Of a DNA stretch of 64,000 nt, positions 56,464 to 64,000 are shown piece by piece. This stretch comes from Actinomycetota bacterium (GTDB lineage Bacteria; Actinomycetota; CADDZG01; JAHWKV01): positions 62,001 to 126,000 of the forward strand of contig JAUJPC010000001.1 of the NCBI GenBank assembly GCA_030447305.1, given 5' to 3'. Made by a program: the position numbers and the translations under genes. Under the pieces are notes generated by a model. The model saw nothing but the letters and a program-made list of their open reading frames with translations, searched no databases and had not been told where the DNA came from. Numbering within the stretch: the first letter of the stretch is position 1; every line of letters starts with the position of its first letter.

Positions 56464-57777
56464 GTGGTTGACGACAGGGAGGTGGCCGTGGGGGACATCG
56501 GAGGGGTTGAGCAGGGCCGGTTTGTCGAGCGGATCCGAAACGCCGAAAGAGAGCGGTTGCTGGCAGCCCCGATCGACGTCGGCAAAAGGACCGCTGCAGC
56601 TCTGGTCTGCGACTTTTGGGGTGAGATCGTCACTGCCCCTTTCGAGTTCGATCTGAACGAATCCGGCTTCACCAAGCTTAGGGCGCAGCTGGTTAGAGCG
56701 GAAGCCAGCCGGGACGTTGCCCTTACCCGGGTCGGGGTCGAGCAGGCCGGCCACTACCACGACACCCTGGTTGCCCGGCTGCAGACCGAAGGCCTGGACG
56801 TGGTGGTGCGCTCAGAACCTGCTGCGCTCGGTCAAGACCGACGCCCGGGACCTGGCGGCGATGGCCGAGTTGATGATCCGTGGTCTGGGACGCCGCCCGG
56901 AGCTCGAGGACGGCCCGGTGGCCCGTCAGGCGGTCCTGGTCGCTCATCGACGGCGCAAGATCAAGGCCCGCAGGGCGCTTAAGAATCAGGTGCTCGCCAC
57001 CTGGGATCTGGTCTTCCCCGGACTCGACGGGTGCTTTTCAGACATGTTGTCGACCAAGGTCGGCAAGGCGCTGCTGGCCGAGGCGATCACTCCCTCCCGG
57101 GTGCTTCATCTGGGACCCGAGCGCTTCCGGGCCTTCTGCGCCAACCGGGGAGTGGTGGTCGATCGTTTCAAAGCCGATCAGGTGATTAAGGCGGCCAGAG
57201 AAGCGTTTGCGCTGCCGGATGTGCGTGCTCAGGTGCTGCTCGAGGTTCTGGCGGTTGACGCCAAACTCATGCAGAAGTTGGATTCGACCATCGAGGCGGC
57301 CGACCATTGTCTGGCCGAGGTCCTCGGTGACACCCCGGCACGGGTGCTCACTTCGATCCCTCATGTCGGGGTGGTTCGGGCCTCCAACTACGGCGGGGCG
57401 GTGGGCAACATCGACCGCTTCACCAGCTCGGCTCAGGTCTACAAGTTGAGCGGCCTGGTATCGAAACTGCACGAGTCGGCGGGCAAACGCCGGGGAGGTC
57501 TGGCGATCAGCAGGGCGGGCAAGGTCGAGCTCAGAGAGGCGATTCTGGAGCTCGGCAAGGGGCTGCGTCTGGGTGATCCCGACTTGGAGACTACGCCCGG
57601 CAGATGAAACAGCGGGGTAAGCCGGGCGGTGTGATCCTGTGCGCTTTGGGGCACCGGGCCAACCGACTGGCGTTCGCCATGATGCGCGACCAGAGCCGGT
57701 TCGAGCCCAAGGCGTGGCCGGCGCGAGAAGCGGACGGAGCCCTCATGCCCGACCTAGGTCGACCACCATCGAAGTGA
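56464..57777 (+). pseudogene. IS110-family transposase, two frameshifts
   Basis: The N-terminal DEDD nuclease part begins PIDVGKRTAAALVCDFWGEI and continues to LQTEGLDVVV in one frame; at about 56,812 it changes to the frame with LLRSVKTDARDLAAMAEL. Near 57,592 it shifts again, to YARQMKQRGKPGGVILCALG, ending at TGA 57,775-57,777. The C-terminal transposase_20 domain has SIPHVGVVRASNYGG and the catalytic-Ser region KLSGLVSKLHESAGKRRGG split by the family pattern. Restored length is about 437 residues. It is probably inactive. Confidence 0.88.
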
Positions 57778-57965
57778 ACCGTCCGCCGGGCTGATCGTTT
57801 CATCTTCAAACAGGTTTGGCGAACGCAGGCCGAGGTGTGGACGGGGCCGGATCTCAACGTCGAGCCAGTTAAGGGGCCCGAACTACTCGGGACTTCGTGC
57901 CTAACATGACGCCCGGCCCTTTCCCCATTGGGAGTACGAACGTAGTTGTCTGGGCCGCCCGGCTG

Positions 57966-57970
57966 CCGGG
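57966..57970. repeat. IS21 target-site duplication, left copy (right copy 60,432-60,436)
   Basis: CCGGG is present directly outside both ends of the IS21 element. Confidence 0.8.
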
Positions 57971-58123
57971 TGTCGGCGATCACTGAATCTCGCGAAACAT
58001 GATCATCGAATCTCGCGGTGATCTGACAAATTGACGCTCCTCCCGCAGGGTTAATCCACCCTGCGTGGTCATTGCCCTCCGAGGCTGTTGGCGACCAAGC
58101 CGAACAGCCAGGAGGGCTACACG

Positions 58124-59445
58124 ATGATGACTCAGGAGGAGTATTTGGACATTCCAGGACTGAAAAGGCAAGGCTGGACCCTGCAGCAGATCGCCGAGGA
58201 GGTCGGGTACCACCCGGCGACGGTACGGGAGTGGATCCGCCGGGGTGGACCGCCACAGAAGCGGCAGATCGATCCGGCCAACCTTGTGATCAACGAGCAC
58301 TGGGCCCAAGAGATAGCCATGCTGCTCAAGGCCAACCCCAACCTGCTCGCCACCTCGGTCGAGCGGCTGCTCCGAGCTAAAGGCTTCACCGGCAGCTACC
58401 CGACGCTCGCTCGGTACCTGTGCGGGGTGCGAGGCTCACGTCGGGGCCGGCAGGTCGAGGTTTCGGTTCCGATCGAGACCGCCCCCGGGGAGGAGTTCCA
58501 GTTCGACTGGTCCGACTGTTGCGACTTCGCCCGGCTGTGGGGGTGGGAGCAGCTGCACTGTTTCGGGGCGATCCTGTGCTACTGCCGGCGCCGCCACTGG
58601 TGGTTCACCGACTCAATCGACCGCCACCACACCTTCGAGGGGCTGGTGCGCTTTTCGAGGACACCGGCGGAGTCCCCGGAGTCGGACGCACCGACCGGAT
58701 GGGGTGCCTGGGTCGCTCCCACGGCCGGGTGTTTCGCTGGTTCGCTGAGTCGTTGGAGTTCGCCGCCTACCACGGCTTTTCCTTCAAGGCGTGCCAGGCC
58801 GGCGACGCCAAGCGCAAGGGCAAGGTGGAGCGTCCCTTTTGGGAGATGAAGGAGGCGTTCTTGCAGGAGGTGACCGTGACCGGACCACCCGCCAGCATCA
58901 ACGAGCTGAACCGAAGGGCTGACGAATGGCTCGAGCACAACGTCCACCACCGGCCCCATCGGGTGACCGGGATGGCTCCGGCGGAGCGGATCAAAGACGA
59001 GCTGCAGATGTTGGGGCCGCTTCCCCGCCTCAGATTCGACACCTCAAAGCGGGAGTCCCGCCAGGTCGGGCAAGCGGTTCCGATGATCGAGGTCGACGGG
59101 GTCTTCTACTCGGTGCCACCGGCCCTGGCCAGCCAGATCGTGGAGGTCAGGCTGCCGGTTGACCGGCGAATCATCGAGGTACGCCACCGGGGCCAGCTGC
59201 AGGTTACCCACCAGATTGCCCCCTCAGGTTCCGAGCCGGTCTGGGACCCGCGCCACCGCCGGGAAGCGGAGCAGATTGCACTCAGCCGCCACCGGCGAAC
59301 CCCGAGGTTCTCCCCGCATGAGCAGGTCTTGGTTGATCTGCTCGATCTTGGTGAGGGCGACTACGACGTCGAGCCGGTTCGGCTTGAGAGCTATGACCCG
59401 GACTCAGCCTGCTGCGGTTGCGGCTGGGCAGGGGGTGTGCGGTGA
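58124..59445 (+). pseudogene. istA: IS21 transposase IstA, one frameshift
   Basis: ATG 58,124 has GGAGG upstream. It begins MMTQEEYLDIPGLKRQGWTL, a helix-turn-helix domain (QQIAEEVGYHPATVREWI), then the rve integrase core starting FDWSDCCDFARLW. At about 58,655 one T is missing in a run; the second frame continues FEDTGGVPGVGRTDRMG, RVFRWFAESLEFAAYHGF and GKVERPFWEMKEAFL to the stop, overlapping istB (GTGA). Restoring a base gives 440 residues. The element is probably immobile. Confidence 0.9.
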
Positions 59446-60209
59446 GCGAATCGGTGTACGAGCAGATCAAAGACGGCTTAGGTTACCTAAAGCTCAACAA
59501 GGCCGAGGAGTGCTTTGCCACCCTGGTGGAGCAGGCACGAGACGACAAGTGGGACCACCTGCAGTTTCTGGCCCGGCTGGTGGACGAGGAGGTGACCGCC
59601 ACTCGCAACCGCCGGCTGGCTTCCCGCATGCGCTTCGCTCACCTTCCCGGGCGGCGCACCCTCGAGGATTTCGACTTCGACTTTCAGCCCTCGATCGATC
59701 GCAAGCTGGTCGAGGATCTGGCCTCCTTGAGGTTCGTCAAAGAGGGAAGGCCAGTTTTGTTTTTAGGCCAGCCCGGCTGCGGCAAGACCCACCTTGCGGT
59801 GGCCCTTTGCACCCTGGCGGTGGAGGCAGGGTACCGGGGCTACTTCGCCTCGGGAGCCGACATGTGCGCCTCGATCGCCGCCGCCTACGCCGAGGGCACC
59901 TTCAAGCTCAAGATGCGCACCTACACCGGTCCTTCGGTCCTGGTGATCGATGACGTCGGGCTGGTGCCGCTCGACCGGGCGGCGGGAAACGCCTTCTACC
60001 AGGTGGTCAACCGCCGCTACGAGATGGGCTCATCTACCATCGTCACCACCAACCGGGGGCTGCCCTCCTGGGGCGAGGTCTTCGGTGACTCGGTTGTCGC
60101 CGCCGCAATTTTGGACCGGCTGATGCACCGGGCGGTGGTTTTCAACATCAAGGGGCCGTCCTGGAGGATGCGCGAACACCAGGCCCTCGCCGAGGCGGTA
60201 AAGCAATGA
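59442..60209 (+). CDS. istB: IS21 helper ATPase IstB, 255 aa, intact
   Basis: An AAA+ ATPase that assists IstA in target selection. Walker A is FLGQPGCGKTHLA (about residue 104), Walker B is VLVIDDVGLVPL and the sensor is IVTTNRG. GTG 59,442 overlaps the istA stop. Full length and without lesions, unlike istA. Confidence 0.93.
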   Translation: MSESVYEQIKDGLGYLKLNKAEECFATLVEQARDDKWDHLQFLARLVDEEVTATRNRRLASRMRFAHLPGRRTLEDFDFDFQPSIDRKLVEDLASLRFVKEGRPVLFLGQPGCGKTHLAVALCTLAVEAGYRGYFASGADMCASIAAAYAEGTFKLKMRTYTGPSVLVIDDVGLVPLDRAAGNAFYQVVNRRYEMGSSTIVTTNRGLPSWGEVFGDSVVAAAILDRLMHRAVVFNIKGPSWRMREHQALAEAVKQ

Positions 60210-60600
60210 GGGACTGCTCTGTGCCGTACTCAAGCCCCTCCCCAACTCCCAAACGCGGCTCTCAGCCCAACTCAGGAACTGAAAAATCTGCCAGAACCGT
60301 TATGAAGGTGTCTGGTGGCCCAAAAGAGCGCAAAGGAGGTCGCTGCTAAGGTTAATCGAGCGAGGAGCGTCACTCTGAGTAAATCGCGAATTTCGGTGAT
60401 CATAAATCGCGGTTTTCAGTGATCGCCAAGACCGGGTGAGTCCGCGTAGATCAGCGAGTGCCTCAGGGATCGAACATCTCGCCGGCGCCGCCGACCTCAT
60501 AAACGAAAATTCCCCCTCATCGAGGGGCTGGAGCGCCTACTGCCGGGTCGGGGATTGACAGGAACCACAGTTGTTAGGCAGCGGTCGCAAGCGGTGACTA

Positions 60601-61296
60601 TCAAGGCAAGTGGTCGCTGCAAAACTTCTGGACGAACAGAAGCATTTGTTTGACCTGTTCCTTGTCGTAATTCGAGAAACGACCATGTGCCGCATCATTT
60701 CGCAAATTTGCCCACGAGGTGATCTGCTTCTGAACGAGAGGACCGTACAGTTTTGCTTTGTATAGGGCGTTGTTGAGCGGATCAATCGTGAACGGCTTCC
60801 CGTCTTGATGTGACGTTTGAAGCCCACTGGAGTCAGCAATTTTTCGAAGCGAGTCTTCAAGTACCGCCCCCAAGAGCACGGCTGAAGCATCCTTGTAGCC
60901 CTCCTCGAGCAAATGCTCTGCCATTTCAAGAAAGTCCGCGAAGATCTCCGCCCGCAGTAACCCCTGCAAGCTCAATATCAAGCCAGAGCTAACGTCGTGT
61001 GCAACGCTGCGAAGGATTCCAACTAGTTCACTAACGTGCTCGTAATGGTTGGAATGGATAACTGTGAAGGCCGGAGTTGCCAACACTTTCTGCATCGACT
61101 GGTGGTAGTGGCTCTCTTTTCCATAGAGACGCAAGACGAGTTGCCCACCCCTTACCGCTACGGACGACAACTCTTCAATTTGATCATGGCCTAGGGACCG
61201 GTCAGCTCTGCTCGCCTCAGCTGACAGCCGGCTAGCGCTTTCGACTAAGTCCTTGACCTCGTTCGCGACCAGTTCGGTAACCTGGCTAACTGGCAT
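60601..61296 (-). CDS. HEPN-domain-like protein, cassette gene, 231 aa
   Basis: An all-helical protein. Its C-terminal half, from ASAVLLGAVLEDSLRKIADSSG through INPLNN-like DPLNNALYKAKLYGPLV to WANLRNDAAHGRFSNYDKEQV, is a HEPN/DUF4145-like fold with the RNDAAH (RX4H) motif that is the active site of HEPN RNases. No toxin or antitoxin partner is certain. ATG 61,296 lies 10 bases after the R' box of attC E, and its own attC is D. The gene is lower in GC than the core genes. Function in defence or RNA decay is inference. Confidence 0.75.
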   Translation of the reverse strand: MPVSQVTELVANEVKDLVESASRLSAEASRADRSLGHDQIEELSSVAVRGGQLVLRLYGKESHYHQSMQKVLATPAFTVIHSNHYEHVSELVGILRSVAHDVSSGLILSLQGLLRAEIFADFLEMAEHLLEEGYKDASAVLLGAVLEDSLRKIADSSGLQTSHQDGKPFTIDPLNNALYKAKLYGPLVQKQITSWANLRNDAAHGRFSNYDKEQVKQMLLFVQKFCSDHLP

Positions 61297-61306
61297 CAGG
61301 CCTGCT

Positions 61307-61372
61307 GCCTAACGTGATGCCCGGTCAGTCGCAGCCCGCGAGGCCGGCTGTCGGTTGTACCGGCAGTTGGGC
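61307..61372 (-). other. attC site E
   Basis: GCCTAAC (61,307) and GTTGGGC (61,366) bound a 66-base palindrome with arms TGCCCGGTCAGTCGCAG and CTGTCGGTTGTACCGGCA, including the expected extrahelical bases. It separates two HEPN-type cassette genes; the stop of the right-hand one is 7 bases away. Confidence 0.87.
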
Positions 61373-61378
61373 AGCTCA

Positions 61379-62067
61379 CTATGCTGTCCCCTCGTACTGG
61401 ACGAGCTCCCATGGGTACACCGCGAGACAGTCATAAATATGCTGACGCACCCTATTTGAAGAGACTGCCGCGAGCCGCTGGATGAAATCTGCGGATTTAG
61501 TCACGTCTGACTTCTTTACGGAGCGGCTGGTGGACACACGGTGAGCAATTTCACCCCTCAACTCGACTCGCCTGGTTAGGCGTGCGCGGGCTGAATCCGG
61601 TGTGGTCCTATGCCACGCCAGCAATCCGACAACCGTGTAATTCCGAGAAGATCCTCGAAAAGGGCGTCGATCTGCTCAGGCTTGGGAGTATTCAAAGCCC
61701 CGGCGAAGCGCTTCAAAATCTTGTCCCGGTGCGCTTGAAGTATGACTTGCCATCCTGTTCCAGCGAGTTCCCAGACTCGGCGTTCGTCGTTGCTGCTCCT
61801 AACCTCTCTGGACGCCGCAGTAAGGACTTTTGACGGAAACACCGAGTGAGTAGTTGCGGCGGCCAGCATCGTGTCAAACGCACTGGTCGCAAGGTCTTCA
61901 ACGTACGCCTCCCAGCAGGCGACCAAGAGCACCACGCCACTCTTGTTCAAGACGACGATGTCGTGACGCCTCCCCGGGCGAGTCCCGGAAATCTCCTCGT
62001 GTATTGCAACAAGGCGTAAGACCTCATAGGTGTTCGAATTCAGGTTTGCGACATGGGTGGGGGGCAT
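61379..62067 (-). pseudogene. RiboL-PSP-HEPN-like protein, frameshifted cassette gene
   Basis: ATG 62,067 (MPPTHVANLNSNTYEVL) starts right after the R' box of attC F. The first 150 residues include NKSGVVLLVACWEAYVEDLATSAF split at a typical HEPN helix. Near 61,610 one base is missing; the other frame continues WHRTTPDSARARLTRRVELRGEIAHRVS, holding the RGEIAH (RX4H) motif, and ends at 61,379. Adding one base gives 229 residues. The arrangement resembles RiboL-PSP-HEPN proteins seen near defence genes. It is probably disabled, if the lesion is real. Confidence 0.7.
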
Positions 62068-62123
62068 ATTAGTGGCTGCCTAAGGTGAAAATCCACTTGT
62101 GCGACCTTGATGCCCTCCCGTGA

Positions 62124-63367
62124 TCATGCCGCCTCCAGCGGGGTGAGGTGAACCTGGTACCCGAGAGCGTTCAGCTGCTGCGTTAGCTTACGGGCATGCT
62201 GCACCTTGTTCTGTCTGGACATGAACCAGTCAGGGCCTAGGTCCTTGTAGGGAACCATGTCCTCAAGGATGTGGAAAGCGGCAACCAAGATCGAGTGGGC
62301 GACCGCCACGGTGGCCTTGGCCTGGCCCCTGCGGCCGCGGAGCCGAGCGTACTGGGCGAAGAGGTAGGTGCCTTTGGCCTTACCGGCAGCCTTGGCCGCC
62401 TGCGTGAGGTCCATGTGGAGCCACTTTGAACCCTTCCTGGTCTTGCCGGTGTGGCTCTTGCCCGCAGACTCGTGCTGGCCGGGACACATTCCCGCCCAGG
62501 ACGCCAGTCGTCCTGGTGAGCCGAATCGAGCCATGTCGACTCCGATCTCAGCGATGATCGATTGAGCGACCCGCTTGTCGACTCCGGGAATGGTGTCGAG
62601 CAGTTCAACCTGACGCTCGAAAGGGGCAATGACCACCTCGATCTCGTCGGAAAGCGACTGGATCAGCTCGTCGAGAAAGTCCAGCTTGGACAGGATCGCC
62701 CCTACTACCAAGGCATGGTGAGAGGTGAACCGCCCGGTCAGGGCATCCTTGAGGTCGGGAAGCTTCCTGCGCAGCGTTCCCTTCGCAAGATCGGCCAGGA
62801 TCTGTGGGTCGGTGGTGCCCTCCACCAAATCAAAGCCTTCAGCATCGCCTTGCCGCTGACGCCGAGCACGTGAGTCGCCACCGACGACAACTTGATGCCG
62901 GCGTCCTGGAGCACCTTGTCCAGACGCTGCGCCTCGCGAGAGCGCTCCTCGATCTGGGCCTTGCGGTAGCGGGTCAGATTGCGCAGCTCCCGGATCTGCT
63001 TGGGCGGCACGAAGCTCGGTTTCACCAGACCGTGCGCCACGAGCTGGGCGATCCAGGCAGCGTCGGCCACATCGGTCTTGCGGCCCGGGACGTTGCGAAG
63101 ATGGCGGGCGTTCAAAAGCCAACACTCGAACTCATCCTCGAGCATGTAGTAAACGGGCTTCCAGTAGACCCCGGTCGACTCCATCCCAACCACATCGACG
63201 TCGAAGGCCTTCAACCAGTCCCTCAGCGCAAGCAATTCGACAGTGGTGGTCTTAAAAGTGTGGGTCTGGGACTGTCGGCTTGCGCCTTGATCCCCGAACC
63301 TGACGCAGGCGACCACAGTGTCCTTGTGCACGTCCAAGCCTGCACACCTGTTGATGAGCGTGTCCAC
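62124..63367 (-). pseudogene. IS110-family transposase, one frameshift
   Basis: It starts MDTLINRCAGLDVHKDTVVACV (DEDD first Asp), with VVGMESTGVYWKPVYYML and KTDVADAAWIAQL. At about 62,828 one base is missing: the first frame reads ALIWWRAPP, the other LVEGTTDPQILADLAKGTL, continuing to TIPGVDKRVAQSIIAEIG and the transposase_20 Ser region ASWAGMCPGQHESAGK. It ends at 62,124. Restored length is 414 residues. It differs clearly from the IS110 protein at 56,464, so two separate lineages inserted here. Confidence 0.88.
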
Positions 63368-63583
63368 TCAACCTCCCCTCGATCGAACAATCGAGACCGC
63401 CCAGGGGAGCCTCATCGCATGGAGTCTAAGGTTCGTGCTCGCAGCAACAGTTCACGGTGCCCGAAGCTCCCGGGTCCCACTAACGGACGGGCTCGCTTGC
63501 ACCAAGGCGACTCGACCTCGCAGGACAGTCCGCTCACATTTTCATCTGTTGCTGGTGCCGTAGCCAAAGGCGCGGCATTCTCA
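63368..63583 (-). ncRNA. Putative bridge/seek RNA region of the second IS110 element
   Basis: The non-coding 5' part of the element. It contains CACTAACGGA at 63,478-63,487, identical over ten bases to the attC junction at 63,582-63,591, as would be expected for a guide loop matching target and element end. The fold has not been computed. Confidence 0.35.
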
Positions 63584-63645
63584 CTAACGGATCGGTCGAT
63601 TAGCCGCTAGTGCAGCCGGCCGTCAGTCGTCCCGGCCATTTAGGC
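63582..63645 (-). other. attC site F, interrupted at its left end by an insertion sequence
   Basis: Plus-strand left arm CTAACGGATCGGTCGA pairs with the right arm ending GTCCCGGCCATTTAGGC. The missing part of its left box (GCCTAA) is at 62,078-62,083, beyond the IS110 element. Its minus-strand R'' (GCCTAAA) adjoins the stop of the 60-residue cassette protein. Confidence 0.75.
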
Positions 63646-63662
63646 AGCAGAGGATGCCCGGC

Positions 63663-63845
63663 TCAGACCCACCGGTCGCATTTGCAACTCGGCATGATGC
63701 ACTTAGCCGCTCCAGGATGCTCCGTCTTGAGATGTTTGCAGCGTCGACACTTGACACGGCGTTCTTCCCTTCCAATCGCGCGATCGCGTTTTTGTGCCGG
63801 GGTGAGCTGTTCGATGTGCAGCTGAGTCCCCGTCCGTCCCTTCAT
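63663..63845 (-). CDS. Small Cys-rich cassette protein, 60 aa
   Basis: A complete cassette gene between attC G and attC F. ATG 63,845 has GGGGGA upstream. The basic N-terminal half (LTPAQKRDRAIGREERR) leads into VKCRRCKHLKTEHPG and KCIMPSCKCDRWV, with five Cys and one His arranged as a likely zinc ribbon. It may bind nucleic acid. No family is recognised. It is the only undamaged cassette gene next to the right edge. Confidence 0.65.
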   Translation of the reverse strand: MKGRTGTQLHIEQLTPAQKRDRAIGREERRVKCRRCKHLKTEHPGAAKCIMPSCKCDRWV

Positions 63846-63918
63846 ATTTCCCCCATCGGAAACCCTTACTCCAAGAACATTGCGTCATGTTGTTCTCGTC
63901 ACCGAACTAGTCAAGTCT

Positions 63919-63980
63919 GCCTAACGTACTGCCGTTTGAGCCGCCGACGAAGGAGGTCGGCTTCCAAACGGTAGTTATGT
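63919..63980 (-). other. attC site G
   Basis: GCCTAAC (63,919) and GTTATGT (63,974) bound a 62-base palindrome with strong arms TGCCGTTTG-AGCCGCCGAC and GTCGGC-TTC-CAAACGGTA. Twenty bases of another cassette follow before the window ends. Confidence 0.87.
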
Positions 63981-64000
63981 CGCATCTCATCGGAGACGAT

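Larger units (their letters stand above)
57971..60431 (+). mobile_element. IS21-family insertion sequence, 2461 bp
   Basis: The left end TGTCGGCGATCACTGAA (57,971) matches the reverse complement of the right end, TCTTGGCGATCACTGAA (60,431), in 15 of 17 positions; repeated subterminal ATCTCGCG/ACCGCGATT motifs follow at each end, as expected for IstA binding. CCGGG flanks both sides (57,966-57,970 and 60,432-60,436), a 5-bp target duplication. It carries istA (frameshifted) and istB. Confidence 0.92.
56401..60575 (+). mobile_element. IS110-family element inserted in attC D, itself carrying an IS21 insertion
   Basis: The DNA between the two halves of attC D. It contains a frameshifted DEDD transposase gene followed by a long non-coding stretch interrupted by the IS21 element. 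Without IS21 it is about 1.7 kb. GTT occurs at both edges. The right boundary is inferred from reconstruction of attC D; an alternative end near 57,898, before GCCTAACATGACGCCCGG (an attC-E-like sequence), cannot be ruled out. Confidence 0.6.
62084..63583 (-). mobile_element. IS110-family element inserted in attC F, about 1.5 kb
   Basis: Located between GCCTAA (62,078-62,083) and CTAACGGATCGG (63,584 on), which join to rebuild attC F. CTAA is present on both edges. It contains a frameshifted DEDD transposase on the minus strand with 216 non-coding bases on its 5' side and about 40 on its 3' side, the layout of the IS110 (bridge RNA upstream) group. Confidence 0.82.

Noticed and set aside
53563-64000. 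A CRISPR array, suggested by recurring palindromic elements at intervals
   Set aside because: The repeats are not identical, spacing is hundreds of bases and genes lie between them; the structure is that of attC sites.
53563-64000. An integron integrase within the window
   Set aside because: No tyrosine recombinase frame is present; the only recombination proteins are IS110 and IS21 transposases. It may lie beyond the right edge.

Overview
The window looks like chromosomal DNA of a high-GC actinobacterium (Actinomycetota) outside the well-known genera. The evidence is a WhiB regulator, a DUF3499 protein, a fused CofG/CofH FbiC next to FbiA and FbiB (coenzyme F420), and a gene order close to the Mycobacterium block sahH-comF-hpf-secA / manB-DUF3499-metallopeptidase-whiB2-fbiAB / rmlD-LCP, followed by prfB-ftsE-ftsX-smpB. 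Genes are dense, with many 1-4 base stop/start overlaps and frequent GTG and TTG starts.

Layout. (1) 1-15,004: a glycan cluster with two polytopic membrane proteins, several GT2 glycosyltransferases (one fused to a methyltransferase), five free-standing SAM methyltransferases, a YfhO-type membrane protein, a split transketolase and an SDR epimerase. (2) 15,241-22,939: an LCP ligase followed by sugar-nucleotide genes rmlB-rmlC-rmlD-rmlA, an RMD-like reductase, gmd and a GalE-like epimerase. These should supply dTDP-rhamnose and GDP-deoxysugars to the glycan enzymes. (3) 23,050-27,132: F420 genes fbiB and fbiA, divergent from fbiC. (4) 27,202-43,105: a coiled-coil protein, a giant GT2/membrane protein, DUF5719, a zincin, an L,D-transpeptidase, a PDZ-TPR lipoprotein, DUF3499, WhiB, phosphomannomutase, a Trm112-like protein, PGI/PMI, SahH and ComF. 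(5) 43,513-51,796: hpf, secA, prfB (with a classical programmed +1 frameshift), ftsE, ftsX, ctpA, smpB and the tmRNA gene.

(6) From about 52-53.5 kb to the right edge the character changes. This part is an integron gene-cassette array. I see seven attC-like sites (53,563; 55,003; 55,693; 56,338; 61,307; 63,582; 63,919). All are oriented with cassette sense on the minus strand, so attI/intI would be expected beyond the right edge; no integrase is in the window. Cassettes carry small genes: PNPOx-like, VOC, two HEPN-domain proteins and a Cys-rich 60-residue protein. Starts lie 8-34 bases after R' boxes. Two IS110-family elements each sit inside the GTT core of an attC, and an IS21-family element with a 5-bp target duplication is nested next to the first. 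Seven coding sequences here carry 1-nt frameshifts, while none were noticed in the preceding 52 kb apart from the programmed one in prfB.

A separate novelty is a 65-bp palindromic repeat present as two near-identical copies (one inserted in frame inside the RMD-like gene, one intergenic) and one diverged copy. It resembles the coding-region palindromic elements known from Rickettsia. The tmRNA also seems to have an unusually short or degenerate tag reading frame.
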